From Pseudofrankia inefficax (lineage in GTDB: Bacteria > Actinomycetota > Actinomycetes > Frankiales > Frankiaceae): DNA of 64,000 bases. The notes below the pieces were generated by a model. It was not told the origin of the DNA and did not search any database. It saw nothing but the letters and a program-made list of their open reading frames with translations. The translations under genes were made by a program, and so were the position numbers. The DNA lies in assembly GCF_000166135.1 (NCBI RefSeq), contig NC_014666.1:7874001-7938000 (forward strand), read 5' to 3'. Shown here one piece after another: positions 1-7,355 of the stretch (the first letter of the stretch is position 1; each line of letters begins with the position of its first letter).

Positions 1-1
1 C

Positions 2-412
2 CGCGAGTTCGGTGCCACGGACGTCGTCGCCGAGCGCGGTGAGGCGGGGGTCGAGCGGGTCCGGGAGCTGACCGGCGGCGACGGCACCCACACGGTGCTC
101 GAGTGCGTCGGCCTGCGGCCGGCGATCGAGACCGCCCTGGGGGTCGTCCGGGCCGGTGGCGCCGTCAGCCGGGTCGGTGCACCCCAGTACACCGAGGTAC
201 CGATGGACTTCGACGCCTTCTTCCGCAATGTCACCCTCACCGGTGGGGTGGCGCCGGCCCGCGCCTACATCGAGGAACTCCTGCCGGACGTGCTCGACGG
301 CAAGATCGACCCCGGGCGCGTCTTCGACCGGGTCGTCGGCCTCGACGACACCCCGGCCGGCTACCGGGCGATGGCCGACCGAGAGGCGCTCAAGGTGCTC
401 ATCCGCCCCTGA
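2..412 (+). CDS. Zinc-type alcohol dehydrogenase (MDR family), C-terminal part, truncated by window start
   Basis: The reading frame is open from base 2 to a TGA at 410-412, so only the last ~136 residues are present. The visible part is the end of an MDR Rossmann domain followed by the C-terminal catalytic-domain strand: an AxG-A-T-D-V-V segment, then H-T-V-L-E-C-V-G (where MDR enzymes bind NADP/NAD), A-G-G-A-V-S-R-V-G and the final G-Y-R-A-M-A-D-R-E-A-L-K-V. That ending, in which the last helix carries A-M-x-x-R-x-A-x-K-V, is typical of zinc-dependent alcohol/threonine dehydrogenases. The catalytic zinc ligands lie upstream of the window, so the substrate cannot be judged. It does not look interrupted. 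Confidence 0.8.
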   Translation, partial: REFGATDVVAERGEAGVERVRELTGGDGTHTVLECVGLRPAIETALGVVRAGGAVSRVGAPQYTEVPMDFDAFFRNVTLTGGVAPARAYIEELLPDVLDGKIDPGRVFDRVVGLDDTPAGYRAMADREALKVLIRP

Positions 413-517
413 CCGGCCAACGGGGGTCACCGGCGACTTACCGTCCCCGGACCCACCGGCACAGGCCAGGCGCCCTCGCCTCGTCCGGCTGGCCCGCCGT
501 GCCCTAGGGTCGCCGGC

Positions 518-1129
518 ATGACCTCTCCTGGGCTCGCGCTCGGGCCCCTTCGGCCGAGCTACCCGATCGAGACCAGACGGCTCCTGCTGCGGCCCATCGA
601 CCCGGTCGGCGACCTCGATGCCATGCACGCCTACCTCTCCCGGGAGGACGTGTGCCGGTACATCCCGCCGGAGCCGAGGAGCCGGGAGCAGGTCGCCGAG
701 CGGCTCGCCAATCCCGAGCTCGTCCGGTCGGAACTGGACACCGAGGGGCAGTGCCTGGCGCTCGCCGTCGTGCTGCGGGAGTCGGGGGACCTGATCGGCG
801 ACCTGATCTTCTTCTGGCACAGCGCCCTGCACCGCAGCGGCGAGATCGGCTACGTCGTCAATCCCGAGTACCACGGGCAGGGCTACGCCACGGAGGCCGC
901 GCGGGCCCTCCTCGGCCTGCTGTTCGACGAGTTCGGGCTGCACCGGGTGACGGCTCGCATCGACGCCGAAAACCCGGCCTCGGCCGCGGTGCTGACCAAG
1001 CTCGGCATGCGGCAGGAGGCCCTGCTGGTCGAGAACGAATGGTTCAAAGGACGGTGGAGCACCGAGATCGACTTCGCGATCCTCGATCGGGAATGGCGCG
1101 GACGGGCCGGCCTCGGCTCTGATTCGTGA
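518..1129 (+). CDS. GNAT N-acetyltransferase (RimJ/RimL-like)
   Basis: A 203-aa protein that would transfer an acetyl group from acetyl-CoA to an amine. It opens with I-E-T-R-R-L-L-L-R-P, the usual first strand of RimJ-like GNAT proteins. The central strand E-I-G-Y-V-V-N-P-E-Y-H-G-Q-G-Y-A-T-E-A carries the acetyl-CoA pyrophosphate loop (Q-G-Y-A-T). A-R-I-D-A-E-N-P-A-S-A-A-V-L-T-K-L-G-M follows, as in the ribosomal-protein acetyltransferase subgroup. Length is normal for the family. No clear Shine-Dalgarno sequence precedes the ATG, so it may be leaderless. The natural substrate cannot be inferred; antibiotic- or protein-acetylating roles both occur in this subgroup. Confidence 0.85.
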   Translation: MTSPGLALGPLRPSYPIETRRLLLRPIDPVGDLDAMHAYLSREDVCRYIPPEPRSREQVAERLANPELVRSELDTEGQCLALAVVLRESGDLIGDLIFFWHSALHRSGEIGYVVNPEYHGQGYATEAARALLGLLFDEFGLHRVTARIDAENPASAAVLTKLGMRQEALLVENEWFKGRWSTEIDFAILDREWRGRAGLGSDS

Positions 1130-1208
1130 CCCTGGCGCCGGACCACCTCCGACCCGCCCATACCGGCCCGGCCGCAGGAGGCCGACCCGTCCGGCGAGGT
1201 CATCCGGA

Positions 1209-2108
1209 TCAGCTGGGCTGGCCGCTCTCGCGGTGCTCCAGCGCCTCGGCAAGCAGGTCCGCCACCCGCGCGACGCCTGTCGCATTCGGGTGGTAATAGA
1301 TGCCGTAGGTGTCGGAACCATTGAGCCAGCGGTCGGTGGAGCTGGCGCACACGTCATGGCCGACGCTCGCGGTGTAGACATCGACAAAGGAGACGTCGGT
1401 GTCCGCGGCCGACCGCCGCAAGGTTGCGTCGAGCACCAGCCCGATCGACGTCAGCCGACCGGTGTCCGCCGCGGAAATAATATTGTCAGTGCAAGTTGCA
1501 GGCGGGTCCGGAAATATGCGCGGATAGCCGAGGATGTAGATGCGCGCATCCGGCGCATCCGCCCTCAGCGCACCGATGAGCCGAACGAGACCGGAATGCA
1601 GGGCCACCGCGGCCTGTCCCAGATCGGTCGCGGCGGGCAGCCCGGGGCATGGCTTGCTCGCGCGGGCGGCCTCCATGCAGCGCTGGATGGCGGCGCTGTA
1701 GTCGAGGTCGTTCCCACCGGCCGTGATCGTCACCAGGCGGGTGTCCGGGGTGACCGCGTCGAGCTGCGCGGGACGGCCGTCCTGCGGTGTGTCGAACAGG
1801 TTCGCGATAGTCGCGCCGGCGCAGGTGACGTCGACCAGGTTGAGCCCGAAGCGCTTGGCCACGACGTGCGGATAGTTGTCCGCCGCGCGCTGACAGCCCG
1901 ACCCGATGTCGGGACCGGTTCCGGAACCGGCGGCGAACGAGCTGCCCATGGCGACGTAGCGACCGGTCAGCGGCACGGGGGAACTGCTCGGAGAGGTGGT
2001 CGTCCCGCCGCCTGGGATCCCGGTCGTGCCACAACCAGCCATCGCGACCGCTCCAGCGAGGCCGGCGAGAACAACGACCAATGACCGGCGGGGCCGTCGG
2101 GAGTGCAT
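1209..2108 (-). CDS. Secreted SGNH/GDSL-family esterase lipoprotein
   Basis: The chosen ATG at 2108 gives a 299-aa protein. It begins M-H-S-R-R-P-R-R, then a hydrophobic stretch and the lipobox A-M-A-G-C at about residue 25, so it should be lipid-anchored outside the membrane. The longer open frame up to 2258 has no signal-like start and was not used. SGNH blocks are visible: G-S-S-F-A-A-G (catalytic Ser) near residue 50, G-G-N-D near residue 120 (Asn block), and Y-Y-H-P-N near the C-terminus (His, with the Asp usually three residues before; here the spacing differs slightly). Related actinobacterial secreted lipases (the Streptomyces SGNH lipase type) hydrolyse ester lipids. It is transcribed divergently from the DUF72 gene. 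Confidence 0.85.
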   Translation of the reverse strand: MHSRRPRRSLVVVLAGLAGAVAMAGCGTTGIPGGGTTTSPSSSPVPLTGRYVAMGSSFAAGSGTGPDIGSGCQRAADNYPHVVAKRFGLNLVDVTCAGATIANLFDTPQDGRPAQLDAVTPDTRLVTITAGGNDLDYSAAIQRCMEAARASKPCPGLPAATDLGQAAVALHSGLVRLIGALRADAPDARIYILGYPRIFPDPPATCTDNIISAADTGRLTSIGLVLDATLRRSAADTDVSFVDVYTASVGHDVCASSTDRWLNGSDTYGIYYHPNATGVARVADLLAEALEHRESGQPS

Positions 2109-2299
2109 CCATGCACCTTTCACTGAGCGCTCTCTGACTGGGCGCCATTTCGATAAGGCGCACCGGATAGTCAACATGCGCGCCAATCGACCAGGCCGCG
2201 GGCAGTTCGCGACGTGGCACACCGAATCCACATCAGGGGTCACCGTCGCGGGTGTCACCCGCGCTCGGCCATCCTACAACAGCCGATTTTTACGAACAA

Positions 2300-2328
2300 T
2301 TGATACGAGCGCTCGGCATGTGCATAAC
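2300..2328 (+). promoter_or_regulatory. Candidate sigma-70-type promoter for the DUF72 gene
   Basis: TTGATA at 2300-2305 and CATAAC at 2323-2328 are separated by 17 bases, in an AT-richer patch between two divergent genes. This would give a leader of about 180 bases before the ATG at 2516. Prediction only. The 2109-2515 interval holds no other recognisable feature. Confidence 0.35.
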
Positions 2329-2515
2329 ACACATGCGGGACGAGTCCGCCGGGCGCGGCCAACCACGCCTTACCGCCCCGTCCGGGCACAACCGCCGCGG
2401 CACCAGGCAGGACGTATCCCGGCGACCGCCATATACGGTGCGATCGTCGCGCCCGCGGCCCGGCGGCGCGATCCGGAGGCCGCCTCCGGCGGTCGGTCGA
2501 CGGAGGGCTCGGGGC

Positions 2516-3367
2516 ATGCACCTGCACGTGGGCTGCGCGATGTGGTCACACAAGTCGTGGCAAGGCCGCTTTCTCCCGCACCCGCTACCGGCGCATGAGC
2601 GGCTGCGGCACTACGCCAGCTGGTGCACCGCGGTCGAGGGGAACACCACGTTCTACGCGACGCCGGCCAAGGACACCGTCACCTCCTGGTCCGCGCAGAC
2701 CGACCCGGCCTTCCGCTTCGTCGTCAAGCTACCGAAGATCATCACGCACGAGCGGTGCCTCACCGACGTCGACGAGCCGCTGCGGCTGTTCCTGGACGCG
2801 ATCGAGCCGCTCGGCCCGCGGGCCGACGCGCTCTGGATTCAGTTGCCGGCGGCGTTCGGCCCGGCCGACGTCCCGCTGCTCGCCGGTTTCCTACGCCGGC
2901 TCAGCTCGTCCTACCGGTACGCCGTCGAGGTCCGCCATCTGGCGTTCTTCGAGGACCCGCGGGCGGCCCGGCTGTTGGAGGAGACCCTCACCGCCGCCGG
3001 CGCCGAGTGGATTCCGTTCGACACCACCGTGTTCTTCCAGAGCCCGCCGGCCAGTGCCGCGGAGCGGGACGCCTGGGTCAAGAAGCCAAGGGTGCCGGCG
3101 CGGCTGGTGGCGCTGACCGAGCGGCCGATCGTCCGCTACCTCGGCCGCGACGACGCCGCGCGCACGGTCGACGGGTGGGCGCGGTGGGTCGACATCGTCG
3201 CCGCCTGGCTGCGTGAGGGCCGGTCCCCGACCGTCTTCGTCCACACTCCCGACAACGCCGACGCGCCCGAGCTGGCCCGGCGCTTCCACGATGAGGTCCG
3301 GGCCCGGGTGCCCGCGCTGGAACCGCTTCCCGCGCCGATCCCGGCCGCGCCGCTCACCCTTTTCTAG
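2516..3367 (+). CDS. DUF72 family protein (YecE-like)
   Basis: A 283-aa protein starting M-H-L-H-V-G-C-A-M-W. The G-x-x-x-W start and N-T-T-F-Y-A-T-P near residue 45 are hallmarks of DUF72/YecE TIM-barrel proteins. F-V-V-K-L-P-K-I-I-T-H, A-V-E-V-R-H and the late strand with V-F-V-H-T-P-D-N also fit this family. The function of DUF72 is not established. The frame is open back to 2252, but those upstream residues are low-complexity and unlike the family, so the ATG at 2516 was chosen. The gene stands alone; no operon partner is seen. Confidence 0.85.
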   Translation: MHLHVGCAMWSHKSWQGRFLPHPLPAHERLRHYASWCTAVEGNTTFYATPAKDTVTSWSAQTDPAFRFVVKLPKIITHERCLTDVDEPLRLFLDAIEPLGPRADALWIQLPAAFGPADVPLLAGFLRRLSSSYRYAVEVRHLAFFEDPRAARLLEETLTAAGAEWIPFDTTVFFQSPPASAAERDAWVKKPRVPARLVALTERPIVRYLGRDDAARTVDGWARWVDIVAAWLREGRSPTVFVHTPDNADAPELARRFHDEVRARVPALEPLPAPIPAAPLTLF

Positions 3368-3494
3368 CGCCCCGACCGCCAGGGCCAGCCGTAACCGCCG
3401 AGGTCAGGCGGCGCCTGGCCGCCGAGGCCAGCGGCTGGCCTGGTCGCCGGTGGACGCGGTCGGGCCAGACTGTCGGACCTCCGGCGCATGCTAG

Positions 3495-4010
3495 GGAACC
3501 GAGCGGGGCAGCCACAGCCGCCTCCGCGCCGACATCGAGGTCGCCGACGGCCGCGTCGTCACGGCCGCCGTGGCCTCCACCCAACGTCGGCGAACCGCCC
3601 GGATCATCGCCAACGCGCTCGACACCGCCGGCGGGACCGACTGGAACGCTGACGTCGCCGTCGAGGTCCGGCTGACCGACGCGCCCCTGACGCTGCGCCG
3701 CCCGGATGTCGTCGTCTACCGGGCCGACGCGGTCGCGCTGACCCCGATGCGCGCCCAGCACGTGTTGTGCGTCGTCGAGCTGGTCTCCCGCGCGTCACAG
3801 GCCACCGGTCGGATCGTCGGCGTGCACCGTTACGTTCGCGCGGGCATTCGTCACTACTGGCGGATCGAATGGTCGGCGACCGGCGTTCCGGTCGCCTGCA
3901 CCTACGTCCTGGACCCGGTCAGCCAGGCCTACCGCGAGGAAGCCATCTGCAACGGCATCGTGCATGTCACCGAGCCGTTCCCGGTAACCATCGACCTCAC
4001 CCGGATCTAG
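3495..4010 (+). pseudogene. Uma2-family (DUF820) endonuclease-like gene, 5' end lost
   Basis: The usable open frame starts at a GTG at 3570 (146 aa), but Uma2 family proteins are usually about 180-200 aa. The same frame read back to the stop at 3492 still encodes family-like sequence (A-D-I-E-V-A-D-G-R-V-V-T-A), yet contains no start codon. The core is intact: R-R-P-D-V-V-V-Y, then V-L-C-V-V-E-L-V-S-R, and G-I-R-H-Y-W-R-I-E, matching the P-D, E-V and Y-W motifs of this PD-(D/E)XK-like fold. The Lys usual after the E-V-x-S block is not obvious. I read this as a decayed or 5'-truncated member. A short functional version starting at 3570 is possible but less likely. Confidence 0.6.
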
Positions 4011-4181
4011 GGACCTGTCCGCCGAGGTCGACCTCGTCCCGAGATCGGCAAGATCACTGATTTCGCCCTCGCGTAGCTGTACCCACAGCGGTTTTGTGAC
4101 CACTTGAAGGCTAAAACGGCGATCATGCCAACAGGCCGACCTTGCCGGAGACGGCGCTGGGGACGCTTCCGGGACGCTCCG

Positions 4182-4607
4182 TCAGTGGCCGCCGGTCCAC
4201 GGGCCGATTCCGCCGACGCGGTCGACGGAGATCGAGAGGACGTAGCCTTCGGGCGGGTTCGGCATCGGCGGGTAGGTGGCGTCCGGGCCGAGGTAGACCT
4301 TCGCGAGCCGGTTGAGCAGGGCGGGCGCTCCGCCGTCGTTGACCGTGGCCGTCCCGTGCACGATCAGGTACTCGGTCATGCCGGCGGCGTTCAGCACGCC
4401 GGTCTCGATCGTCAGCACCACCCGCGGGTCGCGCCGGATGTTACGGATCTTCTGGTACTCGGCCAGGTGAGCGGTGACGATGGCGTCCCCGTCCAGCCCG
4501 ATCCACACCACGCTTGCCTGCGGGCTGCCATCCGGATTCAGGGTGACCAGGTGGCCCAGATTGCCCCCGGTGATCACCGATCGCGCCTCGTCAGTCAATG
4601 CGGCCAC
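4182..4607 (-). CDS. PPOX-class F420-dependent oxidoreductase
   Basis: A 141-aa split-barrel flavin/F420-binding protein. The GTG at 4607 was chosen because GAGGGGG lies six bases before it and because the protein then begins A-A-L-T-D-E-A-R-S-V-I, as in the family; the frame stays open to 4670. Visible features are G-H-L-V-T-L-N-P-D-G-S-P-Q-A-S-V-V-W, then K-I-R-N-I-R-R-D-P-R-V-V-L-T-I-E and Y-L-I-V-H-G-T-A, which are the standard PPOX/FDOR-B strands. Members reduce small substrates with F420H2 or bind flavin; the substrate is unknown. It is a single gene close to the left end of the integrated element. Confidence 0.85.
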   Translation of the reverse strand: MAALTDEARSVITGGNLGHLVTLNPDGSPQASVVWIGLDGDAIVTAHLAEYQKIRNIRRDPRVVLTIETGVLNAAGMTEYLIVHGTATVNDGGAPALLNRLAKVYLGPDATYPPMPNPPEGYVLSISVDRVGGIGPWTGGH

Positions 4608-4831
4608 GCAGAGCCCCCTCGGTGTCAGACAGAACGCGGCGTCCGGATCAGCGGGCGCCGCTGTCCCCACAACCTAGAGCGCAGCGCCCGCGTTCCCGAC
4701 CAGCCGAGCCGCCTCATCCACCGCCTACTCGCCGCCCCTGGCGAGATCCTGTCGAAGGGCCTATCCGTTCGCAGATGGAGCCGGCCGCGGGGCACTCGGC
4801 CGGGTCCGGCGGGCCCGCAGCCGCTCGGCGC

Positions 4832-4981
4832 CTATCGACGGCCTACCCGGCGGCCGGCGCGGGCTGTCCGCCCGAGGCCGCAGAAGTACCGACGGTGGAT
4901 CTCCAGCAGGCTGGCGGCCTCGGCGCGCGACGCGACCTTCTCGGACTTGGTCTTGCAGTCAGGGCACAAGTAGTGGGCCAT
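4832..4981 (-). CDS. Small zinc-ribbon-like protein, 49 aa
   Basis: Starts at an ATG preceded by GAGGAG at seven bases. The protein begins M-A-H-Y-L-C-P-D-C-K-T-K-S, a C-x-x-C knuckle, followed by an amphipathic helix and a third Cys (Y-F-C-G). Only three cysteines are present, so a complete zinc ribbon is not certain; H30/H31 near R-R-Y could supply a ligand. The good ribosome binding site argues that it is real. Function unknown. Confidence 0.45.
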   Translation of the reverse strand: MAHYLCPDCKTKSEKVASRAEAASLLEIHRRYFCGLGRTARAGRRVGRR

Positions 4982-5169
4982 AGCGCTGCTCCTCGCTCGT
5001 CGATCCCCGGCGTGGCCGTCCTTGGCAGAGCTATTCCACCATCTCGGACCTCTCAGACCTCGGATACCCGGACAAACGTGGTTCTCGTCATGATCGACAC
5101 CTAGACGATCGGCTCGATTTCGCTCCGCGACCGTCGGCGAGCGCGGCGGCCATGGCGCCGGAGACGACA

Positions 5170-5225
5170 CAGGGGCCCGATCCGAAGATCCACTCTTTCG
5201 AGTGAACCAGCAGACCAGGCCCCTG
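5170..5225. terminator. Inverted repeat at the chromosomal side of attL
   Basis: CAGGGGCC at 5170-5177 pairs with GGCCCCTG at 5218-5225. A smaller hairpin, CACT...AGTG, sits in the loop (5191-5204). It lies immediately outside the left copy of the 61-bp att repeat. It could be a terminator of chromosomal transcription; no T-run follows on either strand. The rest of 4982-5229 shows no gene. Confidence 0.35.
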
Positions 5226-5229
5226 ATCA

Positions 5230-5290
5230 GGAGCGGAGGCTCGGGGATTTGAACCCCGGATGGGCTGTAGACCCAAACCGCATTAGCAGT
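5230..5290. repeat. attL: 61-bp copy of the tRNA-Ser 3' end
   Basis: Base-for-base identical to 24651-24711. It holds the anticodon loop, variable arm, T arm and 3' acceptor strand of tRNA-Ser on the minus strand, but the sequence beyond 5290 diverges, so the 5' half is missing and this is not a functional tRNA. The identity boundaries are sharp: A versus G outside the left end, C versus G outside the right end. Confidence 0.93.
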
Positions 5291-5402
5291 CCTCTCGCGT
5301 CCGTCCTCGCCGGTCCGGGGCGTGGTCTGCCGACGGATACAGCCAGGTCAGAGAGGGTGTCTCGTCTGGCTCGGTCCGGCTGGACGCCTTGCGTCCGTGC
5401 AT

Positions 5403-5433
5403 TTGGTGCCAGCGCTGTGCCAGCAGTGCCAGC
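5403..5433. repeat. Candidate left arm-type integrase sites (three GTGCCAGC copies)
   Basis: GTGCCAGC occurs at 5406-5413, 5417-5424 and 5426-5433, 113 bp inside attL. Positions 5403-5425 match 24562-24584, 67 bp inside attR, at 21 of 23 bases in the same orientation. Short repeats with near-helical spacing just inside both ends of an element are what tyrosine integrases use as arm sites. Inferred from position and repetition only. Confidence 0.5.
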
Positions 5434-5454
5434 GCGCGACCGTGCTCGCTGCGG

Positions 5455-5646
5455 TCACCCTGCCGCCTTGTCTGGCCGGTGCTCGCCTATCCACTGCTCG
5501 ACGTCGGCAGGCCTCCAGAGGCGCACCTTGCCGTGCGCTACCGACGGCGCTGGGAAGCCGTCGCGGTGGGAGAGCTGGCGGGCGCGCTCGGCTGAGATGC
5601 CGAGTCGGCGGCCGATGTCGCCGGTAGTCCACACGTCGTCGCTCAC
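5455..5646 (-). CDS. AlpA/MerR-type helix-turn-helix protein (excisionase-like)
   Basis: A 63-aa protein with one winged helix-turn-helix: V-W-T-T-G-D-I-G-R-R-L-G-I-S-A-E-R-A-R-Q, then F-P-A-P-S-V-A-H-G-K-V-R-L-W and D-V-E-Q-W-I. The 'domain, G-F-P-x-P, R-L-W, D-V-x-x-W' order is typical of AlpA and Xis-like factors of integrative elements. It begins at a GTG at 5646 with no clear ribosome binding site, so it may be leaderless. It lies next to attL and is divergent from the 5797-9852 operon; the operator region 5659-5718 lies between them. It may act as recombination directionality factor, as repressor of the transfer operon, or both. Confidence 0.75.
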   Translation of the reverse strand: MSDDVWTTGDIGRRLGISAERARQLSHRDGFPAPSVAHGKVRLWRPADVEQWIGEHRPDKAAG

Positions 5647-5658
5647 GAGGACAGGGTA

Positions 5659-5687
5659 TTGCGTTACCCCAACCCCGTGTCTAGTAT
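5659..5687 (+). promoter_or_regulatory. Predicted promoter of the transfer operon
   Basis: TTGCGT (5659-5664), 17-base spacer, TAGTAT (5682-5687). The expected start of transcription falls inside the 12-8-12 palindrome at 5687-5718, about 100 bases before the first gene (GTG at 5797). Confidence 0.5.
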
Positions 5688-5718
5688 TGGGTCACCCCAA
5701 CCCCTTGGGGTGACCCAA
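5687..5718. promoter_or_regulatory. 12-8-12 perfect palindrome, probable operator
   Basis: TTGGGTCACCCC at 5687-5698 and GGGGTGACCCAA at 5707-5718 are perfect inverted repeats with an 8-base centre. A near copy of the left half plus centre lies 28 bases upstream (5663-5676 versus 5691-5704, 13 of 14 bases identical). It sits between the divergent AlpA-like gene and the transfer operon, over the predicted start point, which suits a repressor site. A transcribed hairpin is the alternative. Confidence 0.55.
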
Positions 5719-5796
5719 ATGTAGGCGGGCCCGGTCGGAGTTGCCTCTCCGGCCAGGCCCTAACGGAACCGACCTGACTCACCAGGGGGACCCGCT

Positions 5797-6249
5797 GTGA
5801 CAGACCTTCTCACCCCGACCCGCGATCCCTTCGCGGGCCTGGACCCGTTCGGCGCCGACACCGACGAGATGGCGGCCCGGTTCGCCGCCGTCGTCGCCGA
5901 CTTCACCCCGGCGCCCGCGCCGACCTGCCTGGGCTGCGGCCGGGCGCTGCGCTCGGCCCGGTCGATCGCGGCTGGCATGGGCCCGACCTGCCTGCGCAAC
6001 GCCCGCCGCCGTGCCGCCCTGCTGGCCGGCTCGTTCACGGACCGCCAGATCGAGGCCGCGGTCGAGGCCGTCGAGGACGGCGCCGTGATCCCGGCCGAGA
6101 CCCCTCGCGTCTGGCTCATCGTCGGCTCCAAGGGCGACGAGATCTACACGACCGACGGCGCGGTCTGCGACTGCCTCGCCGGACAGAACGGCCGCGCGTG
6201 CTGGCACCTGGCCGCGACCGCGCTCGTCACCCCGGCGGTGGCAGCGTGA
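5797..6249 (+). CDS. DUF6011/SWIM-type zinc-binding protein, first gene of the transfer operon
   Basis: A 150-aa protein starting at a GTG with AGGGGGA about six bases upstream. Two cysteine clusters are visible. The first is C-L-G-C-G-R-A-L-R-S-A-R-S-I-A-x-G-M-G-P-T-C at residues 46-68, matching the DUF6011 pattern found in many actinobacterial element and phage proteins. The second is C-D-C-L-A-G-Q-N-G-R-A-C-W-H near the C-terminus, a SWIM-like C-x-C...C-x-H zinc motif. It is likely a nucleic-acid or protein-binding accessory factor; its precise role is unknown. The stop overlaps the next start (GTGA), so the two are translationally coupled. Confidence 0.75.
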   Translation: MTDLLTPTRDPFAGLDPFGADTDEMAARFAAVVADFTPAPAPTCLGCGRALRSARSIAAGMGPTCLRNARRRAALLAGSFTDRQIEAAVEAVEDGAVIPAETPRVWLIVGSKGDEIYTTDGAVCDCLAGQNGRACWHLAATALVTPAVAA

Positions 6250-6611
6250 GCGCCGCGACGGCCACCCCGGCCCACATCCTGTCCGGACCATCGGTCGAAC
6301 GACGCTTGAGCGTCCTCAGCGACTTCGCCCGCGTCGCCACGATGGTCGGCAACACCCTGGACTTCGAGATCTTGTCCGACAAGTCGGTCGAGGTGCTCGC
6401 GACCCTGGCCGAGGTCGCCTACGGCGTCGCTGAGGCGCTGCTGGAGCGCGACGCGCTCGCCCAGTACGAGCGCGAGGGGATCTCGGCGGACGACGTCCCG
6501 GCGTCGGGCAGTCTGCCGGCGAAGGCCTGCGAGCGGCTCGCGGAGGCGTGCTACCTGCTCTATAGGGGCGAGATGCGCGCCCACTTCGCCGCCATTGAGG
6601 CCACCCGGTGA
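6246..6611 (+). CDS. Hypothetical protein of the transfer operon, 121 aa
   Basis: Begins at the GTG that overlaps the previous stop codon by four bases; the frame is open further upstream, but the coupled start is far more plausible. The protein is mainly helical with acidic and Leu/Ala-rich stretches (for example L-S-V-L-S-D-F-A-R-V-A and the E-V-L-A-T-L-A-E-V-A segment), with no recognisable catalytic motif or membrane segment. It is coupled to the following gene by another GTGA overlap. Function not recognised. Confidence 0.65.
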   Translation: MSAATATPAHILSGPSVERRLSVLSDFARVATMVGNTLDFEILSDKSVEVLATLAEVAYGVAEALLERDALAQYEREGISADDVPASGSLPAKACERLAEACYLLYRGEMRAHFAAIEATR

Positions 6612-6997
6612 GCGCCGCCGACCCGCGTCTTACCCTCGCGCTCGCCTGGGGCTCGGCCGTCCGCGCCGCCGACGTCGTCTCGCTGGGCCTCGGCCTGTGG
6701 GCCGGCCGCGGCGACTGGGCGAGCTGCTCGGTCGAGGCGCGCAACACGGCCGGCATCGAGGCTCTCGCGAACATCGACAAGGCGCTCGCCGAGCTGGCGG
6801 CCGTCCGAGACCAGATCCGCGACGAGGTCGACCGGGCCGAGGTGCCCCGGCGGATCGCGGCCGATGAGCGGTACCTCGCCGAGGCCGAGGAGCGCGGCGA
6901 TCAGCCGATGATCGGCTACTACTCGCACTACCTGACCGTGAACCGGGCCCGGCTCGCCGAGCTGGACCGGGCGGCGCGCGCCGGTGGTGTCCGGTGA
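6608..6997 (+). CDS. Hypothetical protein of the transfer operon, 129 aa
   Basis: Starts at a GTG overlapping the previous stop. Residues 50-115 are strongly helical and charged (A-N-I-D-K-A-L-A-E-L-A-A-V-R-D-Q-I-R-D-E-V and A-E-A-E-E-R-G-D), consistent with a short coiled coil. There is no cysteine cluster, signal peptide or transmembrane segment. The coupled arrangement suggests a small accessory protein made together with the translocase. Not recognised. Confidence 0.6.
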   Translation: MSAADPRLTLALAWGSAVRAADVVSLGLGLWAGRGDWASCSVEARNTAGIEALANIDKALAELAAVRDQIRDEVDRAEVPRRIAADERYLAEAEERGDQPMIGYYSHYLTVNRARLAELDRAARAGGVR

Positions 6998-7176
6998 GCG
7001 CCTCGCTGTTCTGCCGGGAGCGGGTGTGTCGCCGCTGTGCGGCACCGGCCGACCCGGCGCTGTCCGAGGCGGCCGGCTGGTGCACGCCCGGCTGCCGGGA
7101 CGCCGGCCGGGCCGACATGCGCCGACGGGCCGCCGGTCGGGCGCGGCGTCGGCGGATGCGGACGGCCGGCCGGTGA
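6994..7176 (+). CDS. Small cysteine-rich basic protein, 60 aa
   Basis: Coupled to both neighbours by GTGA overlaps. It contains C-R-E-R-V-C-R-R-C, then C-T-P-G-C, a five-cysteine arrangement that could form a small zinc knuckle, followed by a very basic tail (R-R-R-A-A-G-R-A-R-R-R-R). A nucleic-acid-binding role is plausible from charge and cysteines alone. No named family recognised. Confidence 0.5.
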   Translation: MSASLFCRERVCRRCAAPADPALSEAAGWCTPGCRDAGRADMRRRAAGRARRRRMRTAGR

Positions 7177-7355
7177 TCCGCATCCTGGCCGCTCTGGCCG
7201 TCCTCGCTGTCCTGCTGCCCCTGCCGGGCGTCGCCCTGGCCCTGGTCGTCCTCGCGGCGACCGTGGCCGTGGGCGCGTTCGCCCGGTGGTCCTACCGGGC
7301 GGATCCGCCCGTCTGGCGGTCGCCCGGCCCGAACTGGTCCGGGAGGTTCGTGTGA
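7173..7355 (+). CDS. Small membrane protein, 60 aa (Spd-like position)
   Basis: Starts at the GTG overlapping the previous stop. Residues 3-45 form one long or two short hydrophobic helices (I-L-A-A-L-A-V-L-A-V-L-L-P, then L-V-V-L-A-A-T-V-A-V-G-A-F-A), followed by a short polar tail. Small hydrophobic proteins encoded immediately before the FtsK-type translocase are typical of Streptomyces plasmids and AICEs, where Spd proteins help intramycelial spread; that role is inferred from position and topology, not sequence match. Confidence 0.6.
   Translation: MIRILAALAVLAVLLPLPGVALALVVLAATVAVGAFARWSYRADPPVWRSPGPNWSGRFV

Noticed and set aside
5230-5290. A second tRNA-Ser gene
   Set aside because: Only the 3' half is present; the 5' acceptor and D arm are missing. 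It is attL.
5659-5718. CRISPR-like repeat array in the 5.6-5.7 kb palindromic region
   Set aside because: Only one palindrome and one partial direct repeat; no regular spacers. No array was found anywhere in the window.
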